Source: DASZHJ01 sp035280245
GTDB taxonomy: Bacteria > Pseudomonadota > Alphaproteobacteria > ATCC43930 > CGMCC-115725
Length of the DNA stretch: 41,011 nt
NCBI GenBank assembly: GCA_035280245.1
Contig: DATEGF010000330.1
Coordinates: 1-41,011 of the forward strand
Direction: 5' to 3'
Part shown: positions 33,556 to 41,011 of the stretch, piece after piece
Layout of the letters: the number at the start of each line of letters is the position of its first letter
How positions within the stretch are numbered: position 1 is the first letter of the stretch
Made by a program: the position numbers and the translations under genes
The notes under the pieces: generated by a model
Told to the model about the DNA's origin: nothing
Seen by the model: only the letters and a program-made list of their open reading frames with translations
Database searches by the model: none

Positions 33556-34365
33556 ATGAGTACCGGCGGCGCCAACGGCAGCTGGATGCTCGAGGCCGAG
33601 AACATCCACAAGCATTTCGGCCCGCTCCATGTCCTCAAGGGCATCACCATGCGGATCGCCAAGGGCGAGGTCGTGGTGGTGGTGGGCCCCAGCGGCGGCG
33701 GCAAGAGCACGTTCCTGCGCACCCTCAATCTCCTGGAGAAGCCGGACGAGGGCTTCGTCAAGGTGGACGGTCTGCTCATGGGTTACGAGCAGGTCACCGG
33801 GCGCATGGTCGAGCTCTCGGACGCGCGAGTCTCCGTGCAGCGACGCTTCTTCGGCATGGTGTTCCAGCAGTTCAACCTGTTCTCGCACCTGACCGCGCTC
33901 GAGAACATCACGGTGGCGCCGATCAAGGCGCTGAGGGTCGATCGCGAGGCGGCGATCGCCGAGGCACGTCGCCTGCTCGCCATGGTGGGCCTATCCGAGA
34001 AGGAGGGGGCCTATCCCGATCAGCTCTCCGGCGGCCAGCAGCAGCGGATCGCGATCGCCCGCGCGCTCGCGCTCAAACCCAAGGTCATGCTGTTCGACGA
34101 GCCCACCTCCGCGCTCGATCCCGAGATGGTGAGCGAGGTCCTCAAGGTCATGCTCGACCTCTCCAAGGACGGCATGACCATGGTGGTGGTGACCCACGAG
34201 ATCGGCTTCGCGCGGATGGCCGCCGATCGCGCCGTGCTGATCGACGGCGGCGTCATCGTCGAGGAAGGCCCGCCCGAGACCTTCTTCACCGCGCCCAAAC
34301 AGGAGCGCACCCGACAATTCCTCGACAAGGTGCTGGACTTCCACGGGCCGAGCTTGCCGGCGTGA
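33556..34365 (+). CDS. Amino-acid ABC importer ATPase (GlnQ/HisP type)
   Basis: The 269-residue protein has Walker A GPSGGGKST, Q-loop FQQFNLFSHLT, signature LSGGQQQRIAIARAL, Walker B VMLFDEPTSALDPE and switch His in VVTHEIG. ATG 33556 is preferred, placing the start 4 bp after the permease stop; ATG 33538, overlapping the permease by 14 bp, is also possible, and neither has a strong ribosome-binding site. It drives the importer whose other parts precede it. Confidence 0.94.
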   Translation: MSTGGANGSWMLEAENIHKHFGPLHVLKGITMRIAKGEVVVVVGPSGGGKSTFLRTLNLLEKPDEGFVKVDGLLMGYEQVTGRMVELSDARVSVQRRFFGMVFQQFNLFSHLTALENITVAPIKALRVDREAAIAEARRLLAMVGLSEKEGAYPDQLSGGQQQRIAIARALALKPKVMLFDEPTSALDPEMVSEVLKVMLDLSKDGMTMVVVTHEIGFARMAADRAVLIDGGVIVEEGPPETFFTAPKQERTRQFLDKVLDFHGPSLPA

Positions 34366-34373
34366 CCGGCAAC

Positions 34374-34404
34374 ATGGTATTAAAAATAGGACCATAAGAC
34401 CATA
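34374..34404. promoter_or_regulatory. AT-rich promoter-like site with ATGGT/ACCAT repeats
   Basis: ATGGT (34374-34378) is followed by ATTAAAAATAGG and then ACCAT (34391-34395) and ACCAT (34399-34403). The last two lie in the tandem GACCATA-A-GACCATA (34390-34404). ATGGT..ACCAT symmetry is typical of GntR/FadR-type operators. It lies 24-54 bp upstream of GTG 34428, in an otherwise GC-rich setting, so it probably governs the PLP enzyme and following genes. No GntR gene is in the window. Confidence 0.4.
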
Positions 34405-34427
34405 GGGCGACTGAGGACGCGCGCGAC

Positions 34428-35930
<1,503 letters not shown>

Positions 35931-35967
35931 TTCGCGCGGCCGTAGCGATGCGAGGAAGGGGCATGGA

Positions 35968-36921
35968 TTGACCGAGGGATATCTGGAGCTCCGGCGCAAG
36001 ACCGTCGCGCGCGACCGCAGCCTGCGCGAGAAGGTGATGTCGCTGGAGGACGCGGCGAAGCTGGTCAACGACGGCGATCTCGTCGGCATCGGCGGCAGCA
36101 CCCTGTCACGAACCCCGATCGCGATGATCTGGGCGCTGATCCGTGCGAAGAAGAAGGGCCTCACGGCCGCGCGCGGCATCATGTCGAGCGACGGTGAGCT
36201 GCTGTTCGGCGCAGGCGCCTGCGACCGCGTGATCACCAGCTGGTTCAGCCAGGGCATCGTCTGGGGCGTCTCCAAGGTGATGCGCCTCTATACGGAATCG
36301 AAGCGTGCCCGCTTCGACGAGTGGAGCCACATGGCGATGGGCATGCGCTTCCGCGCGGGTGCGATGGGTGTGCCGTTCCTGCCGATGCGCTCGATGATGG
36401 GCTCGGACGTGGTGACGCGGCTCCCGGAAGTGCGGGAGATCGACTGCCCCTTCACCGGCGAGAAGCTGGTTCTGGTGCCGGCCCTCAATCCCGACGTGGC
36501 ACTGATCCACGTGCAACGCTGCGACGCCTACGGGAACGCGCAGATCGACGGCCTGCAGTTCATGGACATCGACCTCGCCATGGCCGCCAACAAGGTGATC
36601 CTCACCACCGAGCGGATCATCTCGAACGAGCAGATCCGGCGCGCACCCGATCACACCAAGATACCCTTCCTCGCGGTCGAGGCGGTGGTCGAGGTGCCCT
36701 TCGGCTGCGCGCCCCATGAGTGCTATGGCGTCTACGAGCCCTTCTTCAAACATCACGACATGTACGCGGAGCTGATCCGGAAGGATCCCGCGAAGGGCAT
36801 GGCGGAGTATCTCGACCGCTATGTCTACGGACCCAAGACCTGGGCCGAGTATCTCAATCTCCTTGGCATGGAGGAGCTGCTCGACGCTGCGCGGCGCGGG
36901 AGGAGCATCTATGACGACTGA
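35968..36921 (+). CDS. CoA-transferase alpha subunit, glutaconate (GctA) type
   Basis: The 317-residue protein resembles glutaconate CoA-transferase A along its length: LPFLPMRSMMGSD-type region, VREIDCPFTGEKLVLVPALN, then IISNEQIRRAPDHTK and the PFGCAPHECYGVY segment. TTG 35968 is used; GAGGAAGGGG lies just upstream. The ATG at 35963 is out of frame and opens only a two-codon frame. Together with the beta subunit it would move CoA between a dicarboxylic or other acid and acetyl-CoA. The genes overlap by 11 bp. Confidence 0.9.
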   Translation: MTEGYLELRRKTVARDRSLREKVMSLEDAAKLVNDGDLVGIGGSTLSRTPIAMIWALIRAKKKGLTAARGIMSSDGELLFGAGACDRVITSWFSQGIVWGVSKVMRLYTESKRARFDEWSHMAMGMRFRAGAMGVPFLPMRSMMGSDVVTRLPEVREIDCPFTGEKLVLVPALNPDVALIHVQRCDAYGNAQIDGLQFMDIDLAMAANKVILTTERIISNEQIRRAPDHTKIPFLAVEAVVEVPFGCAPHECYGVYEPFFKHHDMYAELIRKDPAKGMAEYLDRYVYGPKTWAEYLNLLGMEELLDAARRGRSIYDD

Positions 36922-37702
36922 CACGAAAGCCAAACCACGCGCGAGCAACCACACTACGAGCGAGCTGCTCGCGGTGATGGCAAGCCGGCTCTTGAAGGAC
37001 GGGCAGGTGGTGTTCGCGGGCGTCGGCATCCCGCTGCTGGCGGCGACGCTGGCGCAGCGCCTGCACGGGCCCGGCCTCACCATCCTGTTCGAGGGCGGCA
37101 CTATCGGCGCCTTCGTGGAGCCGGGACAGCTGCCGCCCTCCACCAACGAGCAGCGCTGCACGCGCCGCGCCAACATGGTCTTGAGCAGCACCGATGTGCT
37201 GCTGCTTTTGCAGCGCGGCTATATCGACATCGGCTTCATGGGCGGCGCGCAGATCGACCAGTACGGCAATCTCAACAGCTCCTTCATCGGCGATGCCGAC
37301 AATCCGACGACGCGGCTTCCCGGTACCGGCGGCGGCAACGACATCTCGAGCCTCACGGAGATGATCGTCGCCATGAAGCACGAGAAGCGGCGCTTCGTGC
37401 GCGAGGTCGATTTCATCACCAGCCCCGGCTTCGTCCACGGCGGCACCAGCCGCCGCGAGTCGGGCCTGGTCGCCGGCGGCATGTACAGGGTGGTCACCGA
37501 CCTCGGCATCATGGGCTTCGACGATGAGAGCCGGCGCATGAAGGTGCTGGCGCTGCACCCCGGTGTCACCGTCGAGCAGGTCCGGGACAACACGGGCTTC
37601 GATCTCCTGGTGGCCGACGATCTCGACGTGACGGAACCGCCCGAGGAGCGCGAGCTCTCGGTGCTGCGCCACCTCGATCCCGACAAGCTCTATATCGCCT
37701 GA
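36911..37702 (+). CDS. CoA-transferase beta subunit, glutaconate (GctB) type
   Basis: The 263-residue protein keeps the catalytic Glu61 in TILFEGGTIG, the residue that forms the glutamyl-CoA intermediate. GTGGGNDISS and FITSPGFVHGG are further subunit-B motifs. ATG 36911 lies inside the alpha-subunit gene, 11 bp before its end, so translation is coupled. Retention of the Glu argues for a true transferase, not one of the hydrolase-like relatives such as IpdAB. Confidence 0.92.
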   Translation: MTTDTKAKPRASNHTTSELLAVMASRLLKDGQVVFAGVGIPLLAATLAQRLHGPGLTILFEGGTIGAFVEPGQLPPSTNEQRCTRRANMVLSSTDVLLLLQRGYIDIGFMGGAQIDQYGNLNSSFIGDADNPTTRLPGTGGGNDISSLTEMIVAMKHEKRRFVREVDFITSPGFVHGGTSRRESGLVAGGMYRVVTDLGIMGFDDESRRMKVLALHPGVTVEQVRDNTGFDLLVADDLDVTEPPEERELSVLRHLDPDKLYIA

Positions 37703-37719
37703 TCAGGGGAAACAACGAC

Positions 37720-38667
37720 ATGGCCGGACTCTCGAACACCTTCGGGATCGCGATGCGGAATTTCACCGCCTACCCGCAACTGCCGGACGCGCGGGAGCTG
37801 GTGGAATACGGCGTCCGCATGGAGGAGCTCGGATTCGACTCTCTTTGGGTCTGGGACCACATCCTCCTCGGCGTCGACCCGCATTTCCCGATCATCGATG
37901 CGCTTTCGCTGCTGACGGCCGTTGGCGCGCGCACCAAGAAGATCAAGCTCGGCACGGGCATCCTGGTGCTGCCACTCCGCAATCCCGTGCTGTTGGCAAA
38001 GCAGCTCTCGTCCATGGACCTGCTGACGGATGGCCGCCTGCTGCTCGGCATGGCGTCCGGCTGGTACAAGCGCGAGTTCGACAGCGTGGGCGTGCCGTTC
38101 GAGAAGCGCGGCAAGATCATGGACGAGAGCCTGGCGGTGATGAACCGGCTCTGGACCGAGCCGATGGTCGCTTGGGACTCGCCGCCCTACAACATGAAGG
38201 CCGGCGTGATGTTCCCGAAACCGAAGCGGCGGGTGCCGATCCTGATCGGCGGATATGTCGACCGCGTGCTGAAGCGCGCGGCGGTCGCCGCCGATGGTTG
38301 GCTCACCTATTTCTACACGCCCGAGAGCTTCACCAAATCCTGGAAGAAGGTCTGCGACTTCGCGGCCGAGGCCGGCAAGGACCCGGCGACGCTGATGAAC
38401 GCCAACCAGCTGCCGATCATGGTGGGGAAGTCGCGCGCCGAGGTGGAGGCGCCGATGAACGAATGGCTCTCCAAAGAATGGGACTACGCGTCCTGGAGCG
38501 AGTCCACCAAGGCCTCCGCGATCATGGGCACGGTCGAGGAGTGTGTCGCGCAGCTCAAGGCGCATCTGTCGGTTGGCGTGCAGAAGATCATCTTCGTGCC
38601 CTATCAGTACCGATCGGACCAAGTCGAGGTGATCGCGAAGGAGATCATTCCGCGGCTGAAGCGTTAA
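37720..38667 (+). CDS. LLM-class oxidoreductase, probably F420-dependent
   Basis: The 315-residue protein has the luciferase-like barrel: GFDSLWVWDHILLG (about 38-51), KLGTGILVLPLRNPVLLAK (about 86-104), DGRLLLGMASGW, and PILIGGYVDRVLKRAA. These match the F420- or FMN-using LLM group. Directly downstream, on the other strand, is the F420 synthase gene FbiC, which makes F420 the better guess. GGGGAA lies 8 bp before ATG 37720, and the CoA-transferase stop is 17 bp upstream, so it likely belongs to that operon. Confidence 0.9.
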   Translation: MAGLSNTFGIAMRNFTAYPQLPDARELVEYGVRMEELGFDSLWVWDHILLGVDPHFPIIDALSLLTAVGARTKKIKLGTGILVLPLRNPVLLAKQLSSMDLLTDGRLLLGMASGWYKREFDSVGVPFEKRGKIMDESLAVMNRLWTEPMVAWDSPPYNMKAGVMFPKPKRRVPILIGGYVDRVLKRAAVAADGWLTYFYTPESFTKSWKKVCDFAAEAGKDPATLMNANQLPIMVGKSRAEVEAPMNEWLSKEWDYASWSESTKASAIMGTVEECVAQLKAHLSVGVQKIIFVPYQYRSDQVEVIAKEIIPRLKR

Positions 38668-38693
38668 GCGCGGTATCCGATCGCACAGGCACA

Positions 38694-38810
38694 GTGCGTC
38701 CTTCGACTCGGCGCTACGCGCCGGGTCAGGATGAGGTGAGATTCATTGTGGCAGAAAGAAAATCCTCATCCTGAGCCACGTCCCGAAGGGACGTGAGTCG
38801 AAGGACGCAC
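38694..38810. repeat. Nested inverted repeat between convergent genes (REP-like)
   Basis: Outer arms GTGCGTCCTTCGACTC (38694-38709) and its inverse (38795-38810) match perfectly over 16 bp. Inside each arm lies a local hairpin: GGCGC-TAC-GCGCC (38710-38722) and ACGTCCC-GAA-GGGACGT (38778-38794). A second pair, TCAGGATGAGG (38726-38736) and its inverse (38764-38774), extends the outer stem. Units of this kind with TCCTTCGAC and TCAGGATGAGG are frequent between genes in alphaproteobacteria (recalled). It may also end transcription of both convergent genes. Confidence 0.75.
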
Positions 38811-38835
38811 CCCATCTATCCAGCCCGCCAATCTC

Positions 38836-41010
38836 TCAAGCGCTGGCCGCGCCCGCCTCGCGCTGATATTTCCGCGCCGGCGTATTGACGACCTCGGCGA
38901 GCGGAGCCGCAACTAGCGACGCTTGCCGCCGCTCCGCGCTCACGGCCTCGTAGAGCGTGGTGCGCTGGACCGGCCGGCGGCCGGCCGCGCGGATCAGCGC
39001 TTCCATCCGCTCCGGCAGCATCTCCTGGCCGTGGGTGGCGCCGGCGGAGCGCGTGATGGTCTCGTTCATCAAGGTGCCGCCGAGGTCGTTGACGCCCGCG
39101 CGGAGGCAGGCAGCGACGCCCTCGGGTCCGAGCTTCACCCAGGACGCCTGGATGCTGCGGATGTGCGGGTGGAGCGCCAAGCGCGCGACCGCGTGGATCA
39201 GCACGGCCTCACGGAACGTCGGGCCCTTGCGCGCGCGGCCCTTCAGGTAGATCGGCGCCTCCATGTGGACGAAGGGCAGCGGGATGAATTCCGTGAAGCC
39301 GCCCGTGCGCGCCTGGTGCTCGCGCACGCGAAGCAGGTGGCGCGCCCAGTGCTCGGGCCGGTCGACGTGGCCGAACATGATGGTGGCGGTGCTCTTGATG
39401 CCCAGGGCATGCGCGGCGTCCATCACCTCGAACCATTGCGCGGTGTTGATCTTGTCCGGGCAGATCACGCGCCGGACCTCGTCGTCGAGGATCTCCGCGG
39501 CCGTGCCCGGCAAGGTCCCGAGCCCGGCCTCTCGCAGCATGGCGAGGAAATCGGGAACGGGAATGCCGAGCGTCTCGGCGCCCTGCCAGACCTCGAGCGC
39601 GGTGAAGGCGTGGACGTGGATGTCCCGTGCCGCCGCTTTGACCGCGCGGCAGATTGCGACGTAGGTGGCACCCGTATAGTCCGGATGGATGCCGCCCTGC
39701 ATGCAGACCTCGGTGGCACCGCGCGACCAGGCCTCGCGCGTGCGGCGTTGGATCTCGGCGAGATCGAGGTCGTAGGGCCGGCCGCGCAGATTCTCGCTGA
39801 GCTTCCCCTTGGAGAAGGCGCAGAACTGGCAGCGGAAATAGCAGACGTTGGTGTAGTTGATGTTGCGGTTGACGACGTAGGTGACGGTATCGCCGTTGAC
39901 GGCGGCGCGCAGTTCGTCGGCGGCCGCACACACCGCTGTAAGCTCGAGCCCACGAGCGGCGAAAAGCCGGACGATCTCGGCTTCGGTGAGATCGGCCCCT
40001 GCTTGCGCTCGCGTGAGCGTGCCCGTGAGGGCCGCGTCGAGGCGTATCGGCCGAGGTGCTCCGATCAATCGCGTCACGCGCGCCGGGACGTCCGTGACCG
40101 CGCCCGGTGACCACGCATCGGACCGCGCAAAGCCCTCGGCATCCGACAGGTGGAGCACGGCGGTTCCGAGCTTCCCGTCGAGCCATTTCTCCGGCTGACA
40201 GACATAGGCCGGATAGATCGCGAGACGCTCGACCAGGACCTTGTCGGCCGCGTTGGTCGCGCGCTCGAGGGCGTCGAGATGCGGCCAGGGTGCCTCGGGA
40301 TTGACGTGGTCGGGCGTCACCGGCGAGACGCCACCCCAATCGTTGATGCCCGCGCCGATCAGCCGCTCGAGCACGCCCGGGCTCAGATTGGGCGGCGCCT
40401 GGATGCTCATCCCGGCGCCCAACACGAGCCGAGCGACGGCGATGGTCCAGAGAAGCTCGTCGAGCGCCGCGTCCGGGGCCTCCGCCATGCGGGTCTCCGG
40501 CTTGGCGCGGAAGTTCTGGACGATCACCTCTTGCAGGTGGCCGTGGCGCTCGTGCAGCGCGCGCAGCGCCAGCAGGGACTCGATGCGCTCGCGCCGCGTC
40601 TCGCCGATGCCAATGAGGATCCCGGAGGTGAAGGGCACCGCCGCCTCGCCGGCCAGCCGGATCGTCTCGAGCCGCACCGCCGGGTGCTTGTCGGGTGAGC
40701 CAAAGTGCGGCCCGCCGCGCTCGCACAGTCGCTCGCTGCTGCTCTCCAGCATGAGGCCCTGGGAGACCGAGACGGCACGCAGCGCCGCAATGTCCTCGCG
40801 AGTCAGGACGCCGGGATTGGCGTGGGGCAGCAGCCCGGTCTCCTGGAGGACCAGGCGAGCCATCTCGACGAGATAGCCGATGGTGGTCTCGTGACCGAGC
40901 GTCTCGAGCTCCTGGCGCGCCACGTCGTAACGGAGTTCCGGCTTGTCGCCGAGCGTGAAGAGGGCTTCCTTGCAGCCGAGCGCCGCGCCCTGCCTGGCGA
41001 TCTCGAGCAC
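38836..41010 (-). CDS. fbiC: F420 biosynthesis FO synthase, CofG-CofH fusion (N-terminus outside window)
   Basis: The visible 724 residues contain the end of the CofG half (FTSGILIGIGETRRERIES, then NFRAKPETRM) and the whole CofH half with its radical-SAM cysteines Cys390, Cys394 and Cys397 (CYFRCQFC). The CofG cysteine motif must lie beyond the right edge. FO synthase joins tyrosine-derived and 5-amino-ribityluracil parts to make the deazaflavin core of F420. The frame's GTG at 41010 is an edge effect, not a start. Fused CofGH is the actinobacterial and proteobacterial form. Its presence means the organism probably makes F420. Confidence 0.95.
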   Translation of the reverse strand: MLEIARQGAALGCKEALFTLGDKPELRYDVARQELETLGHETTIGYLVEMARLVLQETGLLPHANPGVLTREDIAALRAVSVSQGLMLESSSERLCERGGPHFGSPDKHPAVRLETIRLAGEAAVPFTSGILIGIGETRRERIESLLALRALHERHGHLQEVIVQNFRAKPETRMAEAPDAALDELLWTIAVARLVLGAGMSIQAPPNLSPGVLERLIGAGINDWGGVSPVTPDHVNPEAPWPHLDALERATNAADKVLVERLAIYPAYVCQPEKWLDGKLGTAVLHLSDAEGFARSDAWSPGAVTDVPARVTRLIGAPRPIRLDAALTGTLTRAQAGADLTEAEIVRLFAARGLELTAVCAAADELRAAVNGDTVTYVVNRNINYTNVCYFRCQFCAFSKGKLSENLRGRPYDLDLAEIQRRTREAWSRGATEVCMQGGIHPDYTGATYVAICRAVKAAARDIHVHAFTALEVWQGAETLGIPVPDFLAMLREAGLGTLPGTAAEILDDEVRRVICPDKINTAQWFEVMDAAHALGIKSTATIMFGHVDRPEHWARHLLRVREHQARTGGFTEFIPLPFVHMEAPIYLKGRARKGPTFREAVLIHAVARLALHPHIRSIQASWVKLGPEGVAACLRAGVNDLGGTLMNETITRSAGATHGQEMLPERMEALIRAAGRRPVQRTTLYEAVSAERRQASLVAAPLAEVVNTPARKYQREAGAASA

Positions 41011-41011
41011 C

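Overview
The window is a GC-rich (roughly two-thirds G+C), densely coded bacterial chromosome segment of accessory, metabolism-oriented genes. It holds no rRNA, tRNA, CRISPR array or intact transposase. Frequent GTG/TTG starts, overlapping stop/start codons, many ABC importers, AtuA/DUF4387 proteins and ACAGGGAAT-type and GTCCGCTT-type intergenic repeats suggest an alphaproteobacterium of the Rhodospirillales/Hyphomicrobiales kind. That placement is inference; a marker gene would be needed to fix it. An FbiC gene at the right edge implies that the organism makes coenzyme F420.

Layout. (1) 1-2344: an IclR-type regulator (partial, minus) diverges from a two-gene unit, an EthD-like alpha/beta-barrel protein and an SDR oxidoreductase. 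(2) 2345-3072: a 0.7 kb repeat-bearing gap. (3) 3073-9953: an ATP-grasp ligase-like gene (minus) diverges from an alanine-racemase-fold PLP protein with an altered active site, a PhyH-type Fe(II)/2-oxoglutarate oxygenase, a 4Fe-4S L-serine dehydratase, an RraA/HMG-aldolase-type protein and a NodB/PuuE-type deacetylase. (4) 9964-11534: an amidase coupled to a 59-residue AtzG/DUF4089-like partner (minus). (5) 11600-17984: an NMT1-like binding protein without a signal peptide, a PEP-mutase-superfamily enzyme whose gate loop reads as a phosphonopyruvate hydrolase, a ParB/Srx-fold protein, a carbohydrate-type ABC importer lacking its own ATPase, a membrane-anchored carboxypeptidase-regulatory-like protein, and the C-terminal stub of a second permease. 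(6) 17977-24806 (minus): one tightly coupled operon in the order binding protein, fused double permease, ATPase, AtuA-like, DUF4387, amidase. (7) 25079-26512: an amidohydrolase (minus), then a 155-bp fold-back repeat. (8) 26908-30945: a crotonase, an acyl-CoA dehydrogenase and an NDP-forming acyl-CoA synthetase, with atypical catalytic residues in the first two. (9) 30972-34365: a second PhyH oxygenase (minus) diverges from a complete polar-amino-acid-type ABC importer. (10) 34428-38667: a fold-type-II PLP enzyme, a GctAB-like CoA-transferase pair and an LLM flavin/F420 oxidoreductase. (11) 38836-41010: FbiC (minus, partial), separated from the LLM gene by a nested inverted repeat.

Taken together the segment reads as several uptake-and-degradation modules, each with an importer, a hydrolase that opens an amide or ester, and oxidative or CoA-dependent steps. 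The most unusual parts are the racemase-fold/ATP-grasp/PhyH/serine-dehydratase neighbourhood, the probable phosphonopyruvate hydrolase next to a ParB/Srx protein, and the transporter-AtuA-DUF4387-amidase operon. None of these has a substrate that the sequence alone can fix.
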